A DNA stretch of 12,144 bases from Leptospira chreensis (GTDB taxonomy: Bacteria > Spirochaetota > Leptospiria > Leptospirales > Leptospiraceae): assembly GCF_016919165.1 (NCBI RefSeq), contig NZ_JAFFPS010000025.1:1-12144 (forward strand), written 5' to 3'. Below, one piece after another: positions 1-6,516 of this stretch (within the stretch, counting starts at the first letter, position 1; each line of letters begins with the position of its first letter). The notes under the pieces are model-generated. The model made no database searches and was not told the origin of the DNA. It saw only the letters and a program-made list of their open reading frames with translations. Made by a program: the position numbers and the translations under genes.

Positions 1-418
1 CAGCAAGTAGGTTTTGGGTTTTGGTATCATAGTTCTTAGAAAATTTTCCAAGGAGAGTGGAGATATCTTTTTCCAAAGCCACCATCGCTTTTCCGGAAGC
101 GATATAAGCACGACGATAGTAATAACGTAAAACCACTTGGTAGTCTTTTTTGATTTTGTCGAGTGCTGTTTTCGAATCAGGAACTTCATCCCCAAAGTTT
201 GCTGTCACAATCGTTAAGAGTTTGATGGCATTGATGACTCGGTCTTTGTTATTTTCGGAAATGTTCTTGTACTGTTTGCGTTCTAAGTTATTTCCTTGGT
301 CCAGTTTGTCCAATTCTTCGAAGGACTCTTTCCCTTTTTCAGGAGCTCCCGACTCTTGCGCAGACAAAGACAAACCAAAGAAACAAAACGAAAGGATGAT
401 GAAACTATTTTTTAACAC
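1..418 (-). CDS. Secreted protein of unknown function (3' end beyond the window)
   Basis: I do not recognise this protein. The visible 139 residues begin with a signal peptide: Val(fMet)-Leu-Lys, a hydrophobic run (FIILSFCFFGLSL), then a likely signal peptidase I site after SLSA, before Gln-Glu-Ser. There is no lipobox, since the only Cys lies inside the hydrophobic core. The mature part is charged and predicted helical: an acidic, Lys-rich stretch (residues 25-60), then a region rich in Ala, Ile, Lys and Tyr (QVVLRYYYRRAYIASGKA). It could be a helical-repeat or TPR-like protein, but no repeat is clear. The GTG start at 416-418 is chosen because the signal peptide begins there and AAGGAG lies 10 bases upstream. 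The frame stays open further upstream but shows no ATG, GTG or TTG start. It follows the O-methyltransferase gene by 58 bases in the same direction and may be the fifth gene of that operon. The stop lies left of base 1. Confidence 0.75.
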   Translation of the reverse strand, partial: MLKNSFIILSFCFFGLSLSAQESGAPEKGKESFEELDKLDQGNNLERKQYKNISENNKDRVINAIKLLTIVTANFGDEVPDSKTALDKIKKDYQVVLRYYYRRAYIASGKAMVALEKDISTLLGKFSKNYDTKTQNLLA

Positions 419-428
419 GAAACTTGCT

Positions 429-434
429 CTCCTT
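429..434 (-). promoter_or_regulatory. Ribosome binding site (AAGGAG) for the GTG-started secreted protein
   Basis: AAGGAG on the minus strand lies 10 bases before the GTG at 416-418. It supports initiation at that GTG, since the frame has no ATG, GTG or TTG codon nearer to or around this site. Confidence 0.6.
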
Positions 435-476
435 AAACCAAGGAGCAGAATAGCCGAGATTACAAGGGTTTGACTA

Positions 477-1136
477 CTATTTTTTATCCTTTTGGAAAAA
501 GAGTAATCCATCGCCGACAGGATACAAAGTATAACTAGAAACTTGGGATTTTACCTCATCCCAAAGAGACATGACGGCCAAATCCGATGGTTTCTTTGGA
601 TCGGGATGAAGCACCCTACCATGCCACAACATATTATCGAATAAAAAACTAGACCCGGGTTTTGCTTCCGCCCAAAGGATACGAAAGATCTCCGGGTAGG
701 TAATTTTATCACAATCTACAAAAAAGAGATCGGACTCCAGCCAAAGATCTCGCCTCTCACTTAAGAATTCCATCACAGAGGCGGTGATCCGTTTAACATG
801 GATTTGTTCCCAAATCCCCATTTTCTTCGCATACTCATCCAAAAGAGAGGCTTGCTCCTCATGTCTGTCCACGGTGATAAACTGCGAGTTCGGGGAACCT
901 ACTGCCATCCAAAGTGTCGAATAACCAAGCCCTGTTCCCAATTCCAAAACTTGGTTTGGTGATAACAAGGATACCAAATGAGACATCACGGCTCCAGTGG
1001 CCGCCGTCACAATGGGAATATTCTTCTCTTTGGCGTACGCTTCCATTTCCGAAAAGATCGGACTTGGTTTGTACACCAAACTAGAATCAATAAATGATTC
1101 CAATTCTGGAATATAAATGCTGGGCCTTGGTTTCAT
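477..1136 (-). CDS. Class I SAM-dependent O-methyltransferase, caffeoyl-CoA OMT (COMT-like) family
   Basis: This predicted cytosolic O-methyltransferase of 219 residues matches the usual length of the cation-dependent catechol/caffeoyl-CoA family. Visible motifs are the SAM-binding glycine loop VLELGTGLGYST (63-74), the acidic end of strand 2 (TVD, Asp90), the metal-binding segment VDCDK (140-144), and FDNMLWHGRV (166-175), whose Asp167-Asn168 complete the family's divalent-metal site. The family moves the methyl group of SAM to a hydroxyl, usually of a catechol. The actual substrate in this organism cannot be read from sequence. The ATG lies inside the stop of the upstream RNase Z-like gene (ATGA overlap, 1133-1136). 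Upstream of it is a pyrimidine-rich CCTCCC rather than a Shine-Dalgarno sequence, so translation probably depends on coupling. The family assignment is secure; the substrate is unknown. Confidence 0.92.
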   Translation of the reverse strand: MKPRPSIYIPELESFIDSSLVYKPSPIFSEMEAYAKEKNIPIVTAATGAVMSHLVSLLSPNQVLELGTGLGYSTLWMAVGSPNSQFITVDRHEEQASLLDEYAKKMGIWEQIHVKRITASVMEFLSERRDLWLESDLFFVDCDKITYPEIFRILWAEAKPGSSFLFDNMLWHGRVLHPDPKKPSDLAVMSLWDEVKSQVSSYTLYPVGDGLLFFQKDKK

Positions 1137-1972
1137 GTTTTGGGAGGCAAAAAAAGAGAAACGCGGTCTTTGAGAATGGGTGGAACTTTTTTACGAAGGA
1201 TATCGTTTAACTCACGATAGCTGTAACGTTTAGACGGATGGATGAGGACAATGGCTTCATTTTCAAAGGCGGAGGCATGTTCGATGATCTCATCAAAATG
1301 GGTATGGCCCCATTCCCGAGCCCGACTCACATCTCTTTTATCGCAGTAGTATGTACATTCCATAAAGAGAATTTTACTCTTCCGAACATCTTCGTTTTCT
1401 AATACATATTCAATTTTTGTATCCCCAGAAAAGGAAACAAAGGGAACCGAGATTTCTTCTGTAGGATCTTCTCCCAAATCTTTTTTATTTCGAATTTCTT
1501 CGGAACTAAGACTGGTCCATTCCTTCTTTAACTTCCGTTTGGTTTCATAAACCGTATAACCTTGCGAAGGAACACGGTGAAAACTTTCCCAAGGTTTAAA
1601 AAAATATCCGGGTTTCAAATCCACACGATCGCCAAAGTTAAGACCAATCAATTCACACTCATAATCAAATCCTTCGATTTCCGAATAGAGTTTTAGGATT
1701 TGCGACATTTTGGGTTCTAATGATTTGGGAAGATAGATTTTGGGAACAGAGAGTTTCCGTAGACTCCTTTGAGATACATAATAAGGAATCCCACAAGAAT
1801 GGTCTAGATGAGCATGCGATAATAGAATTTTTCCGATATGGATTTTGTCAGGATTGATAAACCCAAAATCAAACATAAAGTCAAGGGAAGGACAAATGAT
1901 GGATGTCCGAATCCCACCTTCGGACAAACCTTCAAACTTAGTTCCCTTATATTCGAAACTAGCAGTTAACAT
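1133..1972 (-). CDS. Ribonuclease Z-like metallo-beta-lactamase-fold hydrolase (plant TRZ1-like)
   Basis: This 279-residue protein has the metallo-beta-lactamase signature and the short-form tRNase Z arrangement. The di-zinc motif HAHLDH lies at 53-58, preceded by a strand ending FDFGF. Other motifs are FHRVPSQGY (131-139), FSGDT with the bridging Asp (181-185), MECTYYC (204-210), WGHTHFDEI (221-229) and LIHPSKRYS (243-251). The order and spacing, including the basic KRKLKKEW stretch (145-152) before FSGDT, resemble plant cytosolic TRZ1 more closely than the E. coli ElaC type, judged from memory. The family cleaves the 3' trailer from pre-tRNAs. A typical member has HFSxRY near the end; here it is HPSKRY. 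It overlaps the next gene by 4 bases and the upstream M16 gene by one base (TAATG), with GGAAG 4 bases before the ATG. A true tRNase Z role is probable, but a related MBL hydrolase is possible. Confidence 0.85.
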   Translation of the reverse strand: MLTASFEYKGTKFEGLSEGGIRTSIICPSLDFMFDFGFINPDKIHIGKILLSHAHLDHSCGIPYYVSQRSLRKLSVPKIYLPKSLEPKMSQILKLYSEIEGFDYECELIGLNFGDRVDLKPGYFFKPWESFHRVPSQGYTVYETKRKLKKEWTSLSSEEIRNKKDLGEDPTEEISVPFVSFSGDTKIEYVLENEDVRKSKILFMECTYYCDKRDVSRAREWGHTHFDEIIEHASAFENEAIVLIHPSKRYSYRELNDILRKKVPPILKDRVSLFLPPKT

Positions 1973-3375
1973 TAGTCTTCCGGATTCAAAACCTTGACTG
2001 AACCCTGAAAGGAGGATTCCAAAGCCTTAGGTCCCACAATGGTCACCAGTAATTTGTCCGATTGGAAATAAAGTTTACCCACTCGTTTTAAGTCAGCAAG
2101 AGTCAAACGATCAATTTCTTTTCTGAAGTTTTGTAAATACCCTTCTGGCATTTGATGATCACGCCTACGCACTTCGCTGGCGAGAGTTCGTTTATCATCT
2201 TCAAATTGAAATACAAACTGGTTAATGATGGCGTTTTTCGCACGAACCAGTTCTTCTTCGGTTAAGGAATCAATGAGTTTGGGTTGGATGAGCTCTCGCA
2301 TCAGAGAAAGAACTTCCTTTGCTGATTCGGTTTTAGTCATCGCAAAAAACTGAATGGTTCCATAGTTTTCTTGGAACTCGGTATTACTTCCCGCCGAATA
2401 AGCAAGTCCCCTATTGTTTCGAATCTCTCTCATATAATAAGAGTTAAACCCACCAGCGCCAATGATATAATTCAAAACTTGGATGGCATAAAAATCAGGA
2501 TGGTTGTGTTCGGGGAGAACACCTATCATAGAAATAAAAGTTTGGTTTACATCTTTGGTTACCAAACGAATTTGTTTTCCTTCTTTTTTTACATTTTCAG
2601 CGAGTAAAGAAGGAGTGATGGTTTCGGACTCTCTTTGTTTTGATTCTTCCACCAAATTGGGGAAAAAACTTTCCCAAGATTTCAAATCAAAATCACCGGT
2701 CACAAGGAATCTACGTTTGGGTTCATTTAAGATTTCTTTTTGGAACTGAACGAGGTCAGTGAGTTTCAGTGATTCTAATGAGAAAAGCTGCATCGAAGTT
2801 CCAGCGATGGTTCCGCGAAACAAGGCTTCCTTCGCTTTTCTGGATCCAAGGGCTGTCGGGTTATCGTTTCTACGTTTGATTTCTTCGCTTAGTTTTCCTT
2901 TGGTTGTCACCATCAAGGACTCATCCAAATTCGGTGCTACAAAAAAGGACTGAATTACTGGAAGGACTTCCTTCTCTGTGGATTTGAGATAAGCAATGCT
3001 AAAAACTGTTTTTTCATAATCGATGGAAACAGAAAAAGAAGCTCCATAGAACTCGAGTGTTTCTAAAAACTTCTCCTTAGGAAATTTTGCCGATCCGGAC
3101 AATTCCCAACTATCTTCTAATAATCTGGTTATCTCAACGACGCGTTTCCCTAAATGTTTTTTTCCATGATAAACATAGATATCCGCATAAACGATAGGAA
3201 ACTCAGCATTTTTGAGTGAAAAAACTTCCACACCTGACGGTTGTTTCGTGGAAGTAATCTTTGGAACTTCAAATTCCAAAGGTTTGAATTGAATCTCCCG
3301 AACAAATTCCCCCATCTCGCGTGCAGATAGCGTGGAAATCGCAAAAACAAATAAAATTAAATAAATACGTTTCAT
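1972..3375 (-). CDS. M16-family peptidase-like protein lacking the zinc motif (secreted, probable non-catalytic partner)
   Basis: This 467-residue protein has a signal peptide (MKRIYLILFVFAISTLSA, cut before Arg-Glu) and is predicted periplasmic. It has the two-domain M16 layout: an N-terminal domain (about 45-240) and a C-terminal domain with the family's Gly-rich/Arg region GAGGFNSYYMREIRN followed by RGLAYSAGS (306-330). The HxxEH zinc and catalytic motif is replaced by RLLED at 84-88. His, His and the metal site are therefore gone, although the second-half substrate-contact region is kept. This pattern fits the non-catalytic subunit of paired M16 proteases such as the alpha subunit of mitochondrial processing peptidase. 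The gene overlaps the upstream catalytic M16 gene by 4 bases (ATGA) and also has its own AAGGAA 8 bases before the ATG. The two products are likely made together and may form a heterodimer; that step is inference. Confidence 0.9.
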   Translation of the reverse strand: MKRIYLILFVFAISTLSAREMGEFVREIQFKPLEFEVPKITSTKQPSGVEVFSLKNAEFPIVYADIYVYHGKKHLGKRVVEITRLLEDSWELSGSAKFPKEKFLETLEFYGASFSVSIDYEKTVFSIAYLKSTEKEVLPVIQSFFVAPNLDESLMVTTKGKLSEEIKRRNDNPTALGSRKAKEALFRGTIAGTSMQLFSLESLKLTDLVQFQKEILNEPKRRFLVTGDFDLKSWESFFPNLVEESKQRESETITPSLLAENVKKEGKQIRLVTKDVNQTFISMIGVLPEHNHPDFYAIQVLNYIIGAGGFNSYYMREIRNNRGLAYSAGSNTEFQENYGTIQFFAMTKTESAKEVLSLMRELIQPKLIDSLTEEELVRAKNAIINQFVFQFEDDKRTLASEVRRRDHQMPEGYLQNFRKEIDRLTLADLKRVGKLYFQSDKLLVTIVGPKALESSFQGSVKVLNPED

Positions 3376-4922
3376 TCTGATTTTTTCCTTACATCTTCTA
3401 AAACACCCACCACCACTTTATCTTTGGATAGATAAGTAGGAATTAATGTCTGGATATCGTTGGATGAGGTTTTCATAATGGAGGAGTATTGGCGAAAAAG
3501 CCCCGTCCAATCTCCATATAACAACTGATAATAACTCAGTAAATCAGCAATACTTCCGTTTTCATCCAAGGTTTTGATAAAGTCAGAAACCATTTGGTTT
3601 TTTACCTTATCCAATTCCTCTTTAGGAACACCCGTTTCTTTAATTTTAGCAAGTTCTTCCCAAATGATTTTTTCAATCGCTTCTGGTTTGGCATCGGAAT
3701 TGGGTTTGATAAAGAAAACAAAATAATTCTGGTATCGTTCTCCCGGATAACCGTTGGCCGCTCCCACACTCACTGCCAATTTTTCTTCCAAAACAAGACG
3801 TTTGTAAAGTCTAGATCCCGTTCCGGAGGTTAATACTGTTGATAATACATCGAAGGAAGAATTGTCTTTATGAGGATATGGGGGTTTTAGCCAACCCACC
3901 ATCATCTGACTTCCCGAAGGATGGTAAACTTTGAATCGTTTTTCTCCCGGAAAGGATTTTTCTTCCACCTTATAACTAGGTCTTGGTTTACCCGGTTTTA
4001 GATCAGAAAAATATTTACGAATGATGGATTCAGTTTCTTCAAAATCAAATTGTCCCACAATCGAAATCACCATTCGATCGGGAGTGTAATGTTTTTGAAA
4101 GAATGCCTTGGTATCATCGATTTTTAAAAAAGGAAGGCCTGTGGAATAACCAATCACTGGTTTTCTGTAAGGATGGCTTTCAAAAGCCAAAGAGAAAAAC
4201 TTTTCACGAAGAACACCTGCTCCACTGTCATCCGTGCGCATCCGGCGTTCTTCAATCACTACATCTCTTTCGGTATAGTATTCTCTTAAGATGGGATTTT
4301 TCAATCTGTCCGATTCAATCTTTGCCCAAATTTCAATTCTGTTGTTCGGAAGTTGGATTTGGTAGTTTGTGACATCTTGTGAAGTATAAGCATTAAATCC
4401 AACCTCACCATTTTGTTCATAAATGTAGGAGTCTTCGTTTTTAACGATAAAGGCATCTTGGAGTTGGATGAGATTTTTTAACCTTCGATTGAGAGTTTCT
4501 GCCTCTTCTTGTAAAGAATTGGGAATGGTTTCCCCACGTGTTGTGAGATCACGAATTTTTAATTTGAGATCATCTAGTTCGGTTCCCCAAACTTCGATTT
4601 GTTTTTGATATTTTTCTTCTTTTGCAAAGTCGGTGGTTCCGACATTCTTCGTCCCTTTGAAAAGCATATGTTCCAAAAGGTGAGCGGTTCCCGCCTCTTC
4701 TGGTGTTTCATCCACGGCTCCCACAAGAAATTTGATATATAAAGCGACTGTGGGCGAAGTTCCCCGTTTCATCAGCACAACGGTCAGTCCATTGTCCAAA
4801 CGAACGGTCTTTATCTTTTCACGGAACTGGGATTCGGAAGTGCCAAAGAATTGGTCCTGAGAAAAAAGCGGTAAAAATTGTAGTGAGAAACAAAGGAAAA
4901 AGATTCGTAATTTCGACATCAT
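3372..4922 (-). CDS. M16-family zinc metallopeptidase, catalytic (secreted)
   Basis: This 516-residue zinc peptidase of the pitrilysin/processing-peptidase family carries a signal peptide (hydrophobic FFLCFSLQFLPLFS, then Gln-Asp) and so probably acts in the periplasm. The inverted zinc motif HLLEH is at 81-85: His81 and His85 bind zinc and Glu84 is catalytic. The third ligand is expected in the ERDVVIEERR region (218-227). The C-terminal half carries SGTGSRLYKRLV (366-377), the M16 Arg-containing substrate-contact region. Between the zinc motif and FNAYT (177-180) lies a charged, heptad-like helical stretch (about 101-160) that looks longer than in minimal M16 proteins. The start is uncertain by one codon. 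ATG-ATG occurs at 4922 and 4919 and AGGAG directly abuts the first, so the second (spacing 3) may be used. This is the first gene of a coupled operon with the inactive M16 protein. Confidence 0.93.
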   Translation of the reverse strand: MMSKLRIFFLCFSLQFLPLFSQDQFFGTSESQFREKIKTVRLDNGLTVVLMKRGTSPTVALYIKFLVGAVDETPEEAGTAHLLEHMLFKGTKNVGTTDFAKEEKYQKQIEVWGTELDDLKLKIRDLTTRGETIPNSLQEEAETLNRRLKNLIQLQDAFIVKNEDSYIYEQNGEVGFNAYTSQDVTNYQIQLPNNRIEIWAKIESDRLKNPILREYYTERDVVIEERRMRTDDSGAGVLREKFFSLAFESHPYRKPVIGYSTGLPFLKIDDTKAFFQKHYTPDRMVISIVGQFDFEETESIIRKYFSDLKPGKPRPSYKVEEKSFPGEKRFKVYHPSGSQMMVGWLKPPYPHKDNSSFDVLSTVLTSGTGSRLYKRLVLEEKLAVSVGAANGYPGERYQNYFVFFIKPNSDAKPEAIEKIIWEELAKIKETGVPKEELDKVKNQMVSDFIKTLDENGSIADLLSYYQLLYGDWTGLFRQYSSIMKTSSNDIQTLIPTYLSKDKVVVGVLEDVRKKSE

Positions 4923-4927
4923 CTCCT
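4923..4927 (-). promoter_or_regulatory. Ribosome binding site (AGGAG) abutting tandem ATG codons of the M16 gene
   Basis: AGGAG on the minus strand touches the first ATG (4920-4922) with no spacer and lies 3 bases from the second ATG (4917-4919). Spacing therefore favours the second ATG as the real start, which would shorten the protein by one residue. Confidence 0.5.
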
Positions 4928-4943
4928 AGTCTTGAAGGTGGAA

Positions 4944-5627
4944 ATGGTTCGTAAACTTCTAATTTTAAGCCTCTTTTGTTCCTGTCGCCTCTTCACGATT
5001 GCTGATCCCAATTACGTAGAACGAGCCCTTCTCAATGAAACTGATGAAGGTTTTATCTCTCGTGAATTCTTTCAAATCAAAGTCGAAATCCCCGTTACCT
5101 ACAAAGAACTCTCAGGGGTCGCACGAAGGGAAGATTGTAAAAAGAGAGCCTTTGTCGAGAGGGAAAAATTAAGTTTGCCCTTCCTTTTAAAAATCCAAAG
5201 ACAAAAACATAAGTTTGGGGAAGGTTTTCAGGAATATGCTCAGTCCTTAGAAGGAAAAGATAGAGAAACAAGACTCATAAGCAATGCCCCCCAAAACCCA
5301 GGAGCGGCAGGTACAGCAACCACCACAACACCGGCCACTACGACCACTTTACCGAGCCAGCTAACCCCCCAAGCGCAAACCACTACAAATACAACCCAAA
5401 CCCAAACCATGGGTCAGAACCTAGGCGAAGTTAGGGGGAATCCCCAAGACAAAAAAGAGAACCATATTGACCTGACGCACAACTTTGCTTGGTTCTTTGA
5501 TGGTCTCAATCTTTATAAAGAAGATTACAGTGACCGATCAAAATGTGCTTTCCTATTCCGAAACATCCAACCTAAATTAATGGAACGTGTGGAGAAAACT
5601 CCCATTGCAGAACCTAGGAAATTGTAA
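4944..5627 (+). CDS. Predicted lipoprotein with Thr/Gln-rich insert, paralogue of the next gene
   Basis: Function is unknown. From the ATG at 4944 the product is 227 residues. The signal peptide MVRKLLILSLFCSC is very short. Cys14 (preceded by Phe-Cys-Ser) or Cys12 would be the lipidated residue, so the protein is probably anchored in a membrane. A frame extension to a TTG at 4932 exists, but AAGGTGG just before 4944 supports the ATG. The segment DEGFISREFFQIKVEI (34-49) matches KEGFISESLFQVAV in the downstream lipoprotein, and the ends also match (CAFLFRNIQPKLMERV here, YFFLYQIQKANLKRLV there). The two genes therefore look like an old duplication. Residues 121-156 are a Thr/Gln/Ala/Pro low-complexity linker absent from the neighbour. 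It is followed by an aromatic-rich segment HNFAWFFDGLNLY (179-191). The start is 21 bases from the divergent M16 gene. A distant relation to LPP20-like lipoproteins is possible but unproven. Confidence 0.8.
   Translation: MVRKLLILSLFCSCRLFTIADPNYVERALLNETDEGFISREFFQIKVEIPVTYKELSGVARREDCKKRAFVEREKLSLPFLLKIQRQKHKFGEGFQEYAQSLEGKDRETRLISNAPQNPGAAGTATTTTPATTTTLPSQLTPQAQTTTNTTQTQTMGQNLGEVRGNPQDKKENHIDLTHNFAWFFDGLNLYKEDYSDRSKCAFLFRNIQPKLMERVEKTPIAEPRKL
5304..5411 (+). repeat. Low-complexity Thr/Gln/Pro-rich coding tract
   Basis: This ACC/ACA/ACT-rich tract encodes residues 121-156 of the lipoprotein, with Thr runs (TATTTTPATTTT, then QTTTNTTQTQT). The Thr codons are mixed, so this is a compositionally biased linker rather than a perfect DNA repeat. 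It probably forms a flexible, possibly surface-exposed spacer. It interrupts the homology with the downstream paralogue. Confidence 0.7.
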
Positions 5628-6059
5628 ATGAACCAAACACTCAAAAGGATGATCCTTTCTTTCGCTATTGTAACTCTCGTTTGGAATTGTAAGTCCAAAG
5701 AAACCAAAGTAGTTGTGCCAGAGGCCAAAGATACTGAAAATGAAGTGATTCTAGAATTTACGAAAGCTAAGGAAGGATTTATTTCTGAGTCTTTATTCCA
5801 AGTAGCAGTCTCTAGTGTTTTAGAAACAGAGTCCGCTCGTGCAGATGAAGCCAAAACCATTGCCGAACAAAAGTCCCTGAACTTATTAAAAACATACACC
5901 ATCCCTAATCTTTCTGACAAAGGACGAAAAGAACTACGAGATATTTCGAAAGAAGGAAAGATCGTTGATAAGAACGTTTCTGTTGGCGGAAGGTATTTTT
6001 TCTTATACCAAATTCAGAAAGCCAACTTGAAACGTCTTGTGACCAAAGACTTAGAATAA
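5628..6059 (+). CDS. Predicted small lipoprotein, LPP20-like in feel
   Basis: This 143-residue protein of unknown function has a lipoprotein signal: a basic N-terminus (MNQTLKRM), hydrophobic core ILSFAIVTLVW, and lipobox LVWNC with Cys21 as the predicted lipidated residue. An acidic, Lys-rich linker follows (22-45). The folded part begins KEGFISESLFQVAV (48-61) and continues with an Ala-rich helix (SARADEAKTIAEQKSLNLL, 69-87). Such a helix is common in LPP20-type lipoproteins, but this is resemblance only. The C-terminus GRYFFLYQIQ (121-130) then KANLKRLV matches the end of the preceding gene's product. The ATG follows the preceding TAA directly with no spacer, and AGGA lies about 8 bases upstream inside the previous gene, so the two are co-translated. 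It ends 15 bases from the stop of the convergent lipoprotein gene. Confidence 0.82.
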   Translation: MNQTLKRMILSFAIVTLVWNCKSKETKVVVPEAKDTENEVILEFTKAKEGFISESLFQVAVSSVLETESARADEAKTIAEQKSLNLLKTYTIPNLSDKGRKELRDISKEGKIVDKNVSVGGRYFFLYQIQKANLKRLVTKDLE

Positions 6060-6074
6060 ACTTCTAAGTCGGCG

Positions 6075-6503
6075 TTAGATGGAAAAAGATTTGTTCACCT
6101 TAGCGGGTATACAAATGTTTTTCACAAAGTTACAATAGAACAATTTTGCATCGAGTTGTAACTTACCCTTACCTTCTACTTGGAAGGTTAAGGGTTTTAA
6201 GTATTCAAAGTATTCTGGTTTTTTGGGGTGCACTGGCCCTTTCAATTTCAAATCAGCATTCGTGACTTTTAATCCGTCAGCACCCGACAAAAGAATCCGA
6301 TGAGGTGCTTCCATTTGGAAACCAAAGTCTTTTGGCAAAAACAACTCCAATTCGTATTTACCCACTGCTTTCTGTTTGATGGAAATTTCAATCGGGTGCG
6401 ATTCTAAGGGATCTGCACTCAGTTGACTGATAGAATCATTACAACCGGCAAATCCCAAAGAAACAAAAAAAGAAAGTAAGGCCAAAAAACGAATTTGTTT
6501 CAT
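6075..6503 (-). CDS. Predicted lipoprotein resembling the DsbD periplasmic alpha domain
   Basis: This 142-residue protein starts MKQIRFLALLSFFVSLGFAGC: a lipoprotein signal with lipobox GFAGC and Cys21 as acceptor. A longer open frame reaches to 6677 but overlaps the methyltransferase gene and lacks a signal, so the ATG at 6503 is preferred; its ribosome site is weak. The mature part reads as a beta-rich domain with EAPHRILLSGADGLKV (65-80) and LKLKGPVHPKKPEYF (86-99). It ends with LFYCNFVKNICIPAKV (121-136). Paired Cys124 and Cys131 near the C-terminus followed by Ile-Pro resemble the YxxC...CxP end of DsbD alpha (DsbC/DsbD-N) domains, which pass electrons to periplasmic thiol proteins. E. 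coli DsbD has five residues between these Cys; here there are six, so the match is suggestive only. There is no DsbD membrane part in the window. It lies 13 bases downstream of the methyltransferase gene. Confidence 0.72.
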   Translation of the reverse strand: MKQIRFLALLSFFVSLGFAGCNDSISQLSADPLESHPIEISIKQKAVGKYELELFLPKDFGFQMEAPHRILLSGADGLKVTNADLKLKGPVHPKKPEYFEYLKPLTFQVEGKGKLQLDAKLFYCNFVKNICIPAKVNKSFSI

Positions 6504-6516
6504 ACAATGATTAGAC

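Noticed and set aside
150..473. Plus-strand open frame of 107 codons at the left edge
   Set aside because: It is antisense to the secreted protein at 1-418, which has a clear signal peptide and ribosome site. The plus frame looks compositionally random (Ser/Phe/Lys-rich) and has no ribosome site.
477..4922. Idea that the RNase Z-like protein, O-methyltransferase and M16 pair form a ribosomal-peptide (RiPP) maturation and export cluster
   Set aside because: M16 pairs and methyltransferases do occur in such clusters, but I see no precursor peptide, no radical SAM or cyclodehydratase gene and no transporter in the window.
4962..4967. TAAAAT on the minus strand as a possible -10 box for the M16 operon
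   Set aside because: The best upstream -35 candidate (GCGACA) has a 15-base spacing. A match of this quality is expected by chance in AT-rich sequence.
5525..5920. Minus-strand frame (131 codons) across the two lipoprotein genes
   Set aside because: It spans the junction of two plus-strand genes that have good lipoprotein signals and paralogous motifs. The minus frame has no signal, ribosome site or recognisable domain.
6063..6079. Small inverted repeat (TCTAA, 7-base loop, TTAGA) between convergent genes, as a possible bidirectional terminator
   Set aside because: The stem is only five A/T-rich pairs and there is no run of T on either strand. It is too weak to call.
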